Shown here one piece after another: positions 1-11,897 of a stretch of 64,000 nucleotides of DNA. The DNA is taken from NCBI GenBank assembly GCA_029216955.1, contig JANAVB010004000.1, positions 2,661,942 through 2,725,941 on the forward strand, in the 5' to 3' direction. The notes beneath the pieces were generated by a model. It saw only the letters and a program-made list of their open reading frames with translations, did no database searches and was not told the origin of the DNA. Position 1 is the stretch's first letter; every line of letters begins with the position of its first letter. Made by a program: the position numbers and the translations under genes. Source of the stretch: Iris pallida. Lineage: Eukaryota > Streptophyta > Magnoliopsida > Asparagales > Iridaceae.

Positions 1-112
1 AATAAATTAAAATTTACAGGTTTGACCAGAAATAATAATTTGAAAAACTAAGTGGCAAACACACATTAATAAAATTAAAAATATAACTGGAAAATTGCGG
101 GTTTCACAACTA
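1..112. other. unclassified AT-rich sequence at window edge
   Basis: AT-rich sequence with no coding potential that I can see. It does not match the part of the downstream LTR copy (just before 3900) that should align with it, so the 5' LTR that follows looks truncated or rearranged near base 113. Confidence 0.3.
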
Positions 113-951
113 CAGTTGAGACGTACTATAGATTGGGAGTATCTTACATTGTACTACGACCTATTGCAGATTCTTTGATCTTGATATTGATTAATTGACT
201 TGACTTGTGACATACTATACATTGGGAGTATCTTGCATTGTACTACGATTTATAGGAGTCTACTTGACCTTGTATTCCTTTAGGAGAGGAGATCGATATT
301 AGAATTGGCTATTCTCGACTGGGAGTATCTTGTATTGTCCTACAGTCGAAACCTACTATAAATTGGAAGTATCTTACATTGTACTACAAGCTATAGGGTT
401 AATCGTTTGATTGATAGCCAAGTCTAGTATTATATTTCCATTTGACTTGTCGTGTCTTAGATGTTCTTCTTGCACCGTCCTTATCTTCCATACATGTTAT
501 TTACTGTTATATTAATAGGCATATTTTATGTATCTTGCTAGTCCTCTGAGGACCTGATGATCTCTTTAGGTAGCTGGTTGCACGGAGTTAGTTAGCTGAG
601 CATGTGGTAGTCGATTATATCTGCATTATTCAGGTATTTTATAGTGATATTGCTTTATTATCTTCTCGTGCTCTTATGATATATCCTGGTTTTTAGCCTA
701 GTTTCATAGACAAATATTATTCTTAGAGTCTAATCGGACAATATCCTAGTGGGCTGCAGACCATGAACCATACTTGTTCATTCTGGATTTATATACATCT
801 CGTGGATTGAGATATAGTTTAGATTACCATATTAGACATGATACCATGCTCTTGACAGCCGATACATATTCGAGTCGGGCTGGAGTCCACTTGATACGTA
901 GCTGGCTTGCTCATGCACTTGTATCCTGAAAAGCTGGTGCGGGTCGTGACA
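113..951 (+). repeat. partial 5' LTR of non-coding LTR element LARD-D
   Basis: This stretch is a direct repeat of about 3900-4742: it shares the GGGAGTATCTT.CATTGTACTA words, the block around GTCCTCTGAGGAC, and the end GGTGCGGGTCGTGACA. The terminal CA at 950-951 is followed after 8 bases by a primer-binding site, as expected for a 5' LTR end. The 5' part of the LTR is missing, either before the window or by truncation near 113. No protein is encoded. Confidence 0.8.
134..389 (+). repeat. interspersed repeat, GGGAGTATCTTGCATTGTACTA word, 4 copies
   Basis: A word of about 25 bases, usually preceded by ACTATA and AT-rich sequence, occurs near 134, 221, 318 and 361. The matching 3' LTR has five copies (3876-4181). 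Spacing is irregular, so it is a cluster of a repeated word rather than a simple tandem satellite. Confidence 0.7.
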
Positions 952-959
952 AGTTTTTA

Positions 960-977
960 TGGTGGCCCATGCAGGTC
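960..977 (+). other. primer-binding site of LARD-D, complementary to tRNA-Ile
   Basis: TGGTGGCCCATGCAGGTC begins 8 bases after the LTR-terminal CA. From memory of plant tRNA-Ile(AAU), whose acceptor begins GGCCCAU and whose T-stem 3' strand is CCUGC, all 18 bases pair with the tRNA 3' end including CCA. The same site recurs in four other elements of this window. Confidence 0.75.
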
Positions 978-1542
978 AGAGCATATCGTATCGATTATGT
1001 AACTGTACTGATACAAGCCTGCGAATATGACCAAACCTTAGAAATCTTAACCACACTGCCTTGAAAATTCTTTTAGAAATTTCTCTACAGTTCTTGAAAC
1101 TTCGCATTCGCTCTCGTTTATTCTTCTTCGCCTTTCCGCACCATTGATTCTCCTCCCTTCCTATTTCGGGGTGACGAATGATCGTGCTGTCTAGAATTCA
1201 TCAAAAATTCTTAAGTTATAGTATAATATTGCTTGATTGTTGAATATTTGGTTGTTTATAGATATGAGGGATTATAGATGCCATATGCCCTAGATATCTG
1301 TTGGTAGGATTGTTAGCAACTAGTTAGAAGGTTATAAGGTTTTAATGACCTGTGTTTCGAGGGAGTAGTGTGACCAAAGGTGGGTAGAAGTCCTCCAACT
1401 TATGTAGTTACAAAATAATTAGGAGGAGGATATAAACTATGTTGAGGAATTAAAATTTAAGGAGATTAAGGTAATAGTAGACTTCTTTTTTGAATTTTAA
1501 GGAATAGTTATGAATTAGAATTTTGAGGACGAAATTATTTTT
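978..1542 (+). other. residual internal domain of LARD-D, non-coding
   Basis: Only about 0.6 kb separates the two LTRs, with no gag or pol motif in any frame. From about 1090 the sequence matches, in reverse, the LTR-proximal internal region of LARD-N near 11900-12330 (shared CTCTCG, CCTTCCTATTTC, CATATGCCCTAGATATCT and CCAAAGGTGGGTAGAAGTCC). The element is therefore an internally deleted relative of LARD-N that kept the two ends needed for priming and reverse transcription. Confidence 0.65.
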
Positions 1543-1555
1543 AAGGTGGATAGAG
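1543..1555 (+). other. polypurine tract of LARD-D
   Basis: AAGGTGGATAGAG lies immediately before the 3' LTR start TGTAACTCC at 1557. The 25 bases upstream (GAGGACGAAATT then TTTTTAAGG) closely match the equivalent site of the Tekay element at 21080-21108, consistent with a shared reverse-transcription machinery. Confidence 0.7.
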
Positions 1556-1556
1556 T

Positions 1557-4500
1557 TGTAACTCCTCTTCCCGAAAATTTTGAAATATTTTTATTTATTT
1601 GTTTGATTTTAATGGTGATTTTTGAATGTTATAAATAATTAATTAGTTAATTATTACGGTAGATGCCTTTAGTCACAATTAAATTTGGAGTACAAGATGA
1701 CCAAATTTTTTGGCACGGATAGTGTAGTTGGGTGCCTTGACTAGTATTTTAGCTATGGTAGGGAAGGCGGAGCCATAGATGTGTTCTAACTACGAAAACT
1801 AGGCCAAGTTGCGACTTAACCCCCAACGATAATTTATTTATTTAATTATTAGATTATTGACTTTCTAGAAGACCCGGTTGTACCAATTTTGCCCCGACTT
1901 GACCCGAACCAAATTCAAATCTAAATAAACATGTAATACTCTCAAATACCTTCATGTTGATATATATTCTGTATATATATTTTGTTAATATTGATATGTT
2001 TTCAATTTTGGAAAGTTTTTATTTTTAGAAAGTGTCTACGTGTAATCCTTGTTGGCGTTAGTTTATATTTGACCCAAAATCCAACCCAATCCTAAGTAGG
2101 CATGTTGGACATTAATAAATATTAATAAATACATATAATTTGTATTTAATTCAGATTTTGGATTGTATTTATATAGATAGATTTAATTAGTCTATATTAG
2201 GAAAGACCTTTTTAATCCTCAATCCAATCAATTAGACAACTCACCAAACCACCACCCCAACCAAGTGGGAGCACTCTTGGCCGACCAAAGCAGCCCTTCC
2301 CTTGGATATTCAGCCAAGCATCACATTAGGAATAGAATTCCCATTCCTTTTCATGCATGCAACCCAAAAGGCCCATATATGTACATCAACTCATACCCAA
2401 ACCCTAACCCTAACTTAATTTCTTCTTTTTTTCCATCTTGGACGACTACTCCCTTACTTCCCCCTCATATTTGGCAGCACCTCTCCCCCATAGCCCTCCA
2501 TACATCATCTTCTCCATTGCACTTCTCTCCATCCTTCACAAAAATTCATCTCCTCACCATACATCCACCCAACCACTCAAAATAAACCCTAAAAACTACA
2601 TCTTCTACATCCAACCATCTATAGCCATTGACAACCCTTCCAAACTCACCAAGAGAGGATTAGCAAGCAAAGATAGCAAGAAAGGTTGGAGCTTTGGCAA
2701 GGAAAAGTTTTCACAACCTCTCTAGCAAGGACTTTTGGTAAGAAATCCTAATTTTTCTATCTCAAAATCTTACTAAATTTCTGTAGAAAATTTGTTATTA
2801 AATCTGTAGAAATAATATTTTGATGGCTTTTGCTATGTATAATCATCTATAAAAGTTTCATGATTTATAGTCGTAATATTCATGTTTCGGTAGGATCAAA
2901 ATTAACCCCGTTGTGAAGGAACTATAAGTTATTGATGGTTATTTTTAAAACTGAAATTTATGTGTGTTCATATATATATAAATTCGCATTTTAAAGTATT
3001 TTTTTCATGAATTTATCAACTCAAATCTGGTCGAAAAAATTATAGGTCAAAACTAGCTAATTTTGGCTAATCGGCTGACCTAGAATGTCCCAAACTTATA
3101 GTATAACTTAACCCTTGTACCCATAATATTATTCCCAGAAATAAGATATTTTAATTCTGTTTAAAATATATTTTTGGTTATTTTATCAATTTTGAGTAAT
3201 TGACTATGTTCCGGACGAGTTTCGGGTAGACTAGCTGACTTAGTAATCAACTAGCCATAAATTTCATTAGAAATATTTATTCTGGAATTTAAGAGATAAA
3301 TATGTAGAAAATTTGTTTAAATATTATTTTTATGAAATTATATTATTTTTAAGTATGTTATTGAAGTAGGGGCATAACTGACCAATTGAGAGTTGGAAAC
3401 CCTAAAACTGTGTTTCGATGTCTCGTAGAATCTGTGTGTGATTTCGTGAATCTAAATAGTTCCACGGGAGATTTGAATATAGTTAATATAATTTTAAAAC
3501 ATTACTTTAACTAATTAAGTCGTATCATAAGTTTCATGAGTAGTGACTTAAACTAGCTAATTAATTATCTAGGAGCGTCGGATTCCGGAGGCGTGGACGC
3601 GGAAGCGACGTTTCATATTAAGAGCACAGAATTAGACAAGTATACCTTGCCGAACATATACAATATTTATATTGTTTTCTTTCTATTGTACTTCTTCCAT
3701 ATGGTTACCTGTTTCTCATATTGTGATTAGATTGTCATCGACTGTTTTACTTGTTTCTAGATTCACATGCACGTATAGGATATTCAATATTGCTTGTCTA
3801 TTGGTCTTATTCATGTTATTGTGTCTTGTGATAGAGTTTCCAGTTCTACACCTTATTTTTGACTCGACCATTCTTGACTGAGAGTATCTTGCATTGTACT
3901 AAAGTTGAGACATACTATAGATTGGGAGTATCTTACAATGTACTAGGATCTATAGCAGATTCTTTGATCTGGATATTGATTGATTGACTTGACTTGTGAC
4001 ATACTATAGATTGGGAGTATCTTACATTGTACTACAATTTATAGGAGTCTACTTGACCATGTATTCTTTTAGTAGAGGAGATCGATACTAGAATTGGCTG
4101 TTCTCAACTGGGAGTATATTGCATTGTTCTACAGTCGAAACCTACTATAAATTGGGAGTATCTTGCATTGTACTACAAGTTATAGGGGTTAATCGTTTGA
4201 TTGATAGCCAAGTCTAGTATTACATTTCTATTTGACTTGTCGTGTCTTAGATGTTCTTCTTGTACCGTCCTTATCTTCCATACATGTTATTCACTGTTAT
4301 ATTAGTAGGCATGTTTTATGTATCTTGCTAGTCCTCTGAGGACTTGATGATCTCTTCAGGTAGCTGGTTGTACGGAGTTAGTTAGCTGAGCATGTGGTAG
4401 TCGATTATATCTGCTTGATTAAGGTATTTTGTTAGTGATATTGCTTTATTATCTTCTCGTGCTCTTATGATATATCCTGCTTGTTAGCCTAGCTTCATAG

Positions 4501-4742
4501 ACTCATGTTATTCTTAGAGTCTAATCGGACAATATGCTAGTAGACTCCAGACCATGAACTATACTTGTTCATTCTGGATTTATATACATCTCATGGATTG
4601 AGATATAGTTTAGATTACCATATTAGACATGATACCATGCTTTTGACAGCTTATACGTATTTGAGTTAGGCTGGAGTCCGCTTGATACGTAGCTGGCTTG
4701 CTCACACACTAGTATCCCGAAAAGCGGGTGCGGGTCATGATA
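1557..4742 (+). repeat. 3' LTR of LARD-D
   Basis: The LTR begins TGTAACTCCTCTTCCCG and ends GGTGCGGGTCATGATA, so the terminal CA has become TA. Its first 250 bases or so match the reverse strand of LARD-N's LTR start (49830-50083), including AATTAATTAGTTAATTATTA and GGCACGGATAGTG, so the two are related families. The last 25 bases also match. Short ORFs at 2265-2725 and 3672-3881 are chance frames in AT-rich DNA. The candidate 3' target duplication is GGAGG (4743-4747); its partner is not visible. Confidence 0.75.
3876..4181 (+). repeat. interspersed repeat, GGGAGTATCTTGCATTGTACTA word, 5 copies
   Basis: Five copies of the word described for the 5' LTR occur near 3876, 3925, 4012, 4108 and 4157. 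The difference in copy number from the 5' LTR fits the truncation of that LTR near base 113. Confidence 0.7.
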
Positions 4743-5100
4743 GGAGGCTAGTCTTGGCCGGCCATGGGCTTCCCTAGGGTCAAGGTTTGGTGAAATTGGC
4801 TAAAAGGCCTTCCTAACTTGTAAATTAAGGCCCCTTAAGGGAAAGGTCCAAAGTGACTTAAGGTTTACGCTAATTAATATGTTCTAAATTACATGCTAGC
4901 TAGATTAGAGTCTAACTTAAGTTGTCTAACATTTCTAACAAGTTTTTATGGTCATGACTAACCTCTAATCAATGTAGTTCTAGGGTTTCACTTGCAAATA
5001 ACAAAATCACAATATATCAAATTAAATAATATTAAAATAATCAAAAAAATTACCAATTACCAAAAGTACCCTTGTTCCAGAATATGGTGGTGACAGGTTT
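4743..5100. other. AT-rich gap between LARD-D and the copia relic
   Basis: No coding region or recognisable repeat boundary. It separates the LARD-D 3' LTR from the truncated copia pol fragment and may contain the truncation point of the copia element. Confidence 0.3.
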
Positions 5101-5778
5101 GACAAGAAGCTGAAACCAAATCCAAGGGAAAGTGTCAGACAGTTGGAGTATTCATACATCAACGGGAGTTTGATTTATGCGATTACTGCTGTGGGGATGC
5201 TGAGTCGGTTCACGAGCAATGCAGGGATGGAGCACTGAAAAGATGTAAAGAGGGTTATGAGATACCTCAATAGGACTCAGAAGTATGTACTATTCTACTG
5301 CGGAGTTCCAAAAGTAGTGGAAGGCTTCAGCAATGCAAGTTGTTGCTCAAAAGTAGAGAGTGAAAGGTCCATAGAAGGATACGTCTTCTCCATGGGTGGA
5401 GTTGCTATATCGTAGAAGTCGAAGAAGCAGACTATATTGTCTTACTCTTCTATGGAATCTGAGTTCTATGCACTGGCGGCTGCAGCGGAGGAAGCAGAAT
5501 GGCTTCGAGAGCTCATGTATGACCTTTCATTTGTTGGTGCACAGATAATGATGGTACTAATATACTACAACAACCAGATGACTGTAACGGTGGCATCGAA
5601 TGACCTCTTCAATGGCAACAAGAGGACTGTATGCCTAAGACATAAGGCGGTAAATAATCTTATTAAAAGAGGAGTCATTGTCGTAGTTTATGTTCGAAGT
5701 CAAGAGAATCTGGCAGATCCGTTCACCAATGGTCTCAAGCGCCAGTTGGTCGAGGACACAACATGTAAAATAGGCTAG
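5101..5778 (+). pseudogene. Ty1/copia pol fragment: end of reverse transcriptase plus RNase H
   Basis: This is the C-terminal end of a Ty1/copia polyprotein. In one frame it shows the post-RT region QLEYSYINGSLIYAI, a VMRYLNRTQKYVLFY stretch, RNase H entry sequence SIEGYVFSMGGVAIS then KSKKQ, the family-typical YSSMESEFYALAAAAEEAEWL, and the tail YVRSQENLADPFTNGL. Two in-frame stops break it: TGA at 5236-5238, where the family has Trp, and TAG at 5413-5415, also at an expected Trp. Part of the conserved block between AITA and VGMLSRF is missing. Gag, protease, integrase and most of RT are absent upstream, so this is a 5'-truncated dead copy. The last sense codons run to a TAG at 5776-5778. 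The copia identity is firm; the lineage is not assigned. Confidence 0.85.
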
Positions 5779-6417
5779 AAGACACTCTGATATTGTGTCT
5801 TTGTAATTCGACTATAAAATCTTATGCTATTAGTTCCAAGAGAAATCTACTAGGCATCTAGCTTTTAGTTCAAAGAAGGACCATTGACTAGAAGAATATC
5901 AGGTATAGTGGACAAATGTTTACGACGTGGCGGGGTTATGAACCCAGAACCACTATTATCTATTGTTTGTTCTTCGATTAGAAAAAAGTCCTATAGAGGA
6001 TGTCTTGGAAGCCTTAATAAGTTCTCTGGCATTTGGGATGTCCGACGTGCTTTACATGAAGCACGGGTAGCACAGTACTTCTAAGGAGCGTAGTACTCCA
6101 TGCTACAGTAGGGTGACACCACATGAGGTACCCAGTGAGGGTAAAGCCTCACCTTCGGGCTAAGTCACAGTGGCATAGTACCGTACATAGGCAAAATGGC
6201 CTAATATTGTATAATGAAGATTGGTAGGCAGTACTACAAAGAGGCTGGGCCTTATGTTACAGTGGGTGACACAATATGAAGTAGTGCCTCATCCTTGCAA
6301 GCCATGTCACGACGGCGTAACACCGTAAGGAAGCAAAAGGCTTCATGCTGGGTAGTTTGGCACTACAAAGAGGCTGGGCCTCATGCTACAAAGTGGCATG
6401 ACACCACATGAGACAGT
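5779..6417 (+). repeat. copia 3' internal region with roughly 150-base tandem repeats
   Basis: Non-coding sequence between the copia stop codon and its polypurine tract. A unit with CTACAAAGAGGCTGGGCC, a GTGACACCACATGAG-like segment, a CTCACCTTCGGGC-like segment and a GCAAAAGGCTTCATG-like segment repeats at about 6095, 6245 and 6370. A further part lies at 50089-50150 on the far side of the LARD-N insertion. Confidence 0.65.
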
Positions 6418-6422
6418 GCCTC
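6418..6422. other. left target-site duplication of LARD-N (GCCTC)
   Basis: GCCTC directly precedes the TGTCACGACC terminus at 6423 and is repeated at 50084-50088 after the other terminus. The flanks rejoin into one copia 3' repeat. Confidence 0.85.
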
Positions 6423-8689
6423 TGTCACGACCCGCACCCGCTTTTCGGATACGAGACGTGTCCAAGCCAGCCTACGCCGCAGAGTCGACGGTAAAATACT
6501 GTCACGGACATGATGCTCAAAATCACAAAATAATAACTTTATTGCTCATTCATATTTCTAAATTTATTATAATATTTATGACATTTATATTTGAAAGAGA
6601 AATACAATGTCTCACAAAATAGTAAAGTCAGCTAGTTCCACTATCTAGGTTGACTTCAGCATACCCATGCCTTTCCATTGCTAAGAATGATCGCGGCTAA
6701 ACCTGAAAAATGTTGGTTTCCAGTTAGTAATAGAACGAGTACAATCTCACAACAGAATCAATAAATGACGAAATCCATAAATCTGTAAAAATACTGAGAT
6801 ACGTGATAAGTGGATAAACATGGAATCATGGTAGGAATCGTGCGAGTAAAAGCAGAAAGACATGGTACACAAGACATGCAATGATGAGAAACTATAATGC
6901 AGCAAGACTATATCTAACAAGTGATTTGAAATACACTTTTGACATGTAAACGGCTAAGGGGTAAATCCGGTACTCAGCACGTGAATTGTGCAACTGCTAT
7001 CTGGCAAGAATAGACATTTTAGGGATATTTTTGGGTACTTTAAAATGTCTACTAATGTAATTTCCCGCCCGGCTAGTACCCATGGATTCAAACAGGTTAC
7101 GAACACGAAAATATATTGGTCACGAACAACATGCAAGAACCCATAACTACTATCTCGTGTGACAAGTGTGTCAAGAATCAACATGATATCAAAGTAAAAC
7201 AATATTAAATACAAGACGTATAGAGGTAATCAAATACAAAAACTATCAGAGATGTTCTCGCCTGAGGTCCTGTGCTGGTGAAATCGATAATACTATACCA
7301 CACAATGAGCCACAACATTCAACACATACAGAAGTCTCCGGATGATGAAATAAACATTACCAACGTTCTTAGAATAGTCAAATTAGCTAGAATTCCTTGT
7401 CCTTAAGTCTAATTCTGGACACAGGGACAAAACGGTAATTTTGGGTCAAAACGGTGTCCGCCGTTGGACCCGCTTTGCACCGAAAAGTGTGCCAGAGTCA
7501 ATGGTCTCTAAATTCGTCAAACTACATGTCAACAGGTCCGGTTTTTCGATATGAATCCAACCGTATGTCCAAAGTTCGATACCGGCGGATCGTGCACAAA
7601 ATCGCCCGTTGAGTCGGACCGTGGAGCCCGCAAAATGGCGATTCGATCAACTGTCTCAGAATCGAGCCAAACTTGGCATACAAGACCAGAAAAATGATAC
7701 GTTCCTATTGGGACAAGTTTTATCTCGATCTAACGAACATGCATAAAGTAATTAAAAAATTTGCACAGAGGTCGATACGGTGAATTTTGACGGATACACA
7801 TCAAATTCGTCGCGCACACACAACAAATTTGAATTCAGTCAAAGTCCACACGTCCACGAAGCCATTACGCACCTTTCGATGCTTTCGGTTCACGACCACG
7901 TCGCCCAGATTGGCGGAACGCATGTCGTATCGAGGGATTTTGTAGATTTTAAAACAGGTTTTTGGTAAACTTTGGGATCCGATTTCTCGGCGCATATTCG
8001 ATGAAATCGACTTCTGCGAAATGGGTTGTGGAGCCCTATATGTTATCTATAACTGTCTTCAATTAGTTTCCTAAGATTCCTATTATCCTGTTCTAGAATC
8101 CCTTTCTAAAATAGGAGATTGAATGGTTTGGGTTATGTTTTACTATCTTCAAAAATTAGGTTTTTCTGAGTTTTGGAACTCGATTTTCGTCATGTAGGTT
8201 GCGAATTAAAACAAAGTAGTTCAAGGAACTTGTAAAGGGTTATGCCAGGATTGTACCGGAGAAAACGGCTCGCGACGACGGCGAGCGTGGAGGAAGAATT
8301 TCTATCGCGAACTCGCGTGGTCGCTGCTGTTGTTGGCTGTGCAGGCTGCACGTTTGGCCGACGGTCGGCCACCATGGCGGCACTCTGGCTGTCTGATAGC
8401 CCCCCCATGGCGGCATGGGGATGGTCGCCAGGGCTAGGCACGGTTACGGTTAGGGTTTATCAGCCCTTTCTCGATCTATATATGTATATATATATTACGT
8501 TTTCGTTTGTTTCACAGGGGTCGGGAGAAGAAAGACTTCGAATGGCTTGGGGGATGCCCGACTGGGCTGGGCCTATGGGCTGAGGGGATTTTGTTGTTTG
8601 CTGGGCTGGGATTTGCTATTTCTTATTTATTCTTTTTCTTCATTATTATTATAACTATACATATATATGTATATATACACACACACGTA

Positions 8690-8746
8690 TACCTTAATAT
8701 ATATATATATACATACACACATATATAATATATTTATATATATATA

Positions 8747-8805
<59 letters not shown>
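8690..8805. repeat. (TA)n microsatellite in LARD-N left LTR
   Basis: Interrupted TA dinucleotide run beginning after a short CA/TG stretch. It abuts the 3' end of the LINE-like insert and continues on its other side at 10390, so the insert landed inside a pre-existing TA run. Confidence 0.9.
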
Positions 8806-8807
<2 letters not shown>

Positions 8808-10389
8808 ACAAAGGGAATTTTATTCAAAAAGAGAGCAGTACAGAAACCGGGTTCACCCGAAAAACATGCTAAACTCAAAAGCCTCACGCAGCCCGAGGGG
8901 CTGAACCCAAAATTCGAAATTCAAACAGAAAGGGGGGGGGGGCAGGGTCACATGGTCCACAGAGAGCGTGGGGCCCGAAAAGTAGGACCGGGCACGGGGC
9001 CCGAGAAATGGGCGAGCGGCCCGAGGGATCTCCTGCGCGAGCCAGAGGGGGAGGGGGAGATCCATACGCCGGCGGGAGCCACGACGAGGAGGGGGCTCCG
9101 CTGGGGGGGTGCTCGACTCCGGAAACATAGGCAGAGAGAAAGGACGCTCGCCGGGGAGTCGGACAGGGGGTTCTCGACCGCCAGGGAGCCGGAGGAGGGG
9201 AAGCGACCCTGGACGCCAACGGAAGGGCAGGGGATGGGGCCGACGGAAGGGCGGCGAACAGGGGAGCTGCTGTCGGAGAGCCGAGGCCGCGACTGGGGAG
9301 GGCGTCGCGGGGAGGAGCAGAGGGGACGCCACGGGGGAGCCGAAGGATGACCCGGAGAACACTAGGCCCGACGGTGGGGAGGGTAGCGGCCGCAGGGGCA
9401 CCACGACTCGGCGACGGGGATGTCTGAACCTTCGGAGTAAGGAGAGGCCCAGTAAGGGGCGACCGGAGGCTGGGCAGGGAGGGGCGCGGCCACAGGAAGG
9501 GAATACCAGTGCCACCTCAGAGTGAGGGGGTCCTGGTAGAAGGCCACCGACTCGGACGAGGGAGACACCGCGAGATGGCCGACGGGGGAGGGGGAGGGTC
9601 CGCAACGAATTGGACGGGGGGCGACTCCGCGGCCGGGGCGACGGGCGCATGGAGAGGAAGCGCCGAGGGACAGTCCGCTCCCGCGGAGGAGGGAGGTATC
9701 GGAGGGCCGGCCTCAGACGATGCGAGGAGACCCGGGAGGGGGTCGTCGGCCAGGGCGGGGGAGGCGCGGAGGAAGGCGGTGTAGAGAGGCTGACCGCTGT
9801 CGACGCTGGGAGAGGTGCGGCGAGCAGGATCACCGGAAGGGAGGCTACAACCGGGGTGGCGGGCGCCTGGGTCGGCGGAGACGGAATAGGCGAACACGAC
9901 GGGACGGGTTGAGAGCCGAAAGAGGAGGAAGGATCGAGGTGGACGCAGCCGGAGAACCGAATGGTCGCCTCGAAGAGATGGGAATGGAGGGATGGGCCGC
10001 GAATGGAGGGGCGGGCGGCGACGCGGCGAAGACGGCTGCCGGGGGGGACGATCCGGAAGGAGGCCACTCCGCATGCGAGGCAGCGAGAGGGGCGGGCAGG
10101 GGGGCGAAGATGGAGGGGGCTAGGAGCGACCGTATTCGCAGAGTACGACGAAGCCTACGGCGCCCCCTCCGACATCGGAGCCGAGGAGAAGAGGAGGATA
10201 GGGGGGATCCGCCGCACGTCGGGCAGACGCCCGGCCACCCAAAGAGGCTAGGGTTGCCAGGGAGGGAGGGACCCGCCTGGAGGGGAGAGAAGAGCCCAGC
10301 GGCGGGCGGCCACCAGCCGAGGAGGAGGAGGGGGAATGGGTACTCGAGGAGCTGGGGGCTCCTGCCAGAGCGGCGACCAGCCATCATTT
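8806..10389 (-). mobile_element. RT-less GC-rich LINE-like insertion
   Basis: A 1.58-kb GC-rich segment interrupts the (TA)n tract of the left LTR. On the minus strand it begins near CTGGTCGCCGCTCTGG and ends with GAATAAAATTCCCTTTG then TTAAATATATA. This end resembles the 3' end of the full LINE at 48699-48722 (AATAAAGG..TTTGTTTCCCTAAAATATA). It contains only proline/arginine-rich open frames and no endonuclease or reverse transcriptase motif. I read it as a non-autonomous or internally deleted LINE that retains a 5' region and a 3' end. Its 5' sequence is not obviously the same as that of LINE-1 at 41608, so it belongs to another subfamily. Confidence 0.55.
8853..10067 (-). CDS. long low-complexity proline/arginine-rich open frame in LINE-like insert
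   Basis: A 404-residue frame occupies most of the GC-rich insert. It has no recognised domain, no zinc knuckle and no membrane segment. Its composition (Pro, Arg, Ser, Leu) is what GC-rich DNA gives in any frame, and overlapping frames of 185 and 194 residues with similar bias exist on the same strand. It could be the N-terminal part of a LINE ORF1, since the full LINE nearby also starts with a Pro/Ser-rich ORF1 region, but I see no homology firm enough to claim this. It is more likely a by-product of base composition than a conserved protein. Confidence 0.2.
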   Translation of the reverse strand: MASFRIVPPGSRLRRVAARPSIRGPSLHSHLFEATIRFSGCVHLDPSSSFGSQPVPSCSPIPSPPTQAPATPVVASLPVILLAAPLPASTAVSLSTPPSSAPPPPWPTTPSRVSSHRLRPALRYLPPPRERTVPRRFLSMRPSPRPRSRPPSNSLRTLPLPRRPSRGVSLVRVGGLLPGPPHSEVALVFPSCGRAPPCPASGRPLLGLSLLRRFRHPRRRVVVPLRPLPSPPSGLVFSGSSFGSPVASPLLLPATPSPVAASALRQQLPCSPPFRRPHPLPFRWRPGSLPLLRLPGGREPPVRLPGERPFSLPMFPESSTPPAEPPPRRGSRRRMDLPLPLWLAQEIPRAARPFLGPRARSYFSGPTLSVDHVTLPPPPFCLNFEFWVQPLGLREAFEFSMFFG

Positions 10390-10457
10390 GGTATATATAT
10401 ATATAATATATTTTTATATATACATACACTTACATTTATATATTTATTTATTTACTA

Positions 10458-10560
<103 letters not shown>

Positions 10561-10578
10561 TTATATATATATATATAA

Positions 10579-10635
<57 letters not shown>

Positions 10636-10709
10636 AATATATATATATATATATATATAATATATATATATATATATTATTTATATATATTATATATATT
10701 TATATATAA

Positions 10710-10799
<90 letters not shown>

Positions 10800-10813
10800 A
10801 TATATATATATAT

Positions 10814-10824
10814 AAATGGTGGTT

Positions 10825-10830
<6 letters not shown>
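10814..10830 (+). mobile_element. tiny LINE 3'-end remnant in (TA)n
   Basis: AAATGGTGGTTTCCAAT flanked by TA repeats. It matches, in opposite orientation, the AAATGGTAGTTTCCAA of the island at 11165-11202 and the GGTTTCC-like 3' ends of other LINE copies here. It could be an extreme 5' truncation of a LINE insertion. Confidence 0.4.
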
Positions 10831-10911
<81 letters not shown>

Positions 10912-10933
10912 TTCTTTTATATATATATATATA

Positions 10934-11039
<106 letters not shown>

Positions 11040-11043
11040 ATAT

Positions 11044-11274
<231 letters not shown>

Positions 11275-11276
11275 TT

Positions 11277-11883
11277 TAAATTCCTAATTACCTTTCTATA
11301 TTTATTTGCTAGAAGATAAGGAATCAGCTAGTAATAACTACATATATATATTTACAATTAATAGCAATAATAATAATAACAGAAATAAATACTTAATATG
11401 CAATATTTAATATTCTACTATAGAATTTATCACTAGGCTATAAAATGGACTGCCAATACAAATATATACACATCTACCTACTTACATGGACGTCTTTGGT
11501 CTCACTATATGCCTGCATGGGCTTGAGCTTAGTTCGGGTCCAATCCGGACTAATTTGCACAACCTGGTCTCCTAAAATCATAATCATAATTAATACATAA
11601 TTAATTAATCTATAGGGGTTAAGTTGCAACTTAGCCTATTTTTCCTTGTTAGGATATCACTATGGCTCGGCCTTCCCTACCAGGGCTAATACACTAGTCA
11701 AAGCACGCCACTTCACTATCCGTACCATGATTCCTAGTCGTCTTGTACTCCAATTCCTAACTATGACTAAAATTGTCTACCGTAATAATTAACTAATTAA
11801 TTGTTTATAAAATCTAAAAATCCCTATTTAAATAAAATAAATAATAAAAATATATTTCAAAATTTTTGGGAAGGAGAGCTACA
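11277..11883 (-). repeat. start (U3 end) of LARD-N left LTR
   Basis: Non-coding sequence that aligns with 49472-50083 of the right LTR nearly base for base. It includes AATTCCTAATTACCTTTC and the terminal GGAGAGCTACA. On the minus strand this is the 5' end of the LTR. Confidence 0.8.
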
Positions 11884-11897
11884 AATTTATCCACCTT
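11884..11897 (-). other. polypurine tract of LARD-N
   Basis: On the minus strand AAGGTGGATAAATT directly precedes the LTR start TGTAGCTCTCC, with AAGGACAAAATTATTTTT upstream. It aligns with the PPT of LARD-D and of the Tekay elements. Confidence 0.65.

Noticed and set aside
2265..2725. Overlapping 106- and 95-residue frames
   Set aside because: They lie inside the LARD-D 3' LTR and have no motif, no conservation with the related LTR frame and mutual overlap.
8450..8460. TTAGGGTTT-like telomere word near 8450 and 41445
   Set aside because: A single TTAGGGTTTA per LTR copy is not an array and probably occurs by chance.
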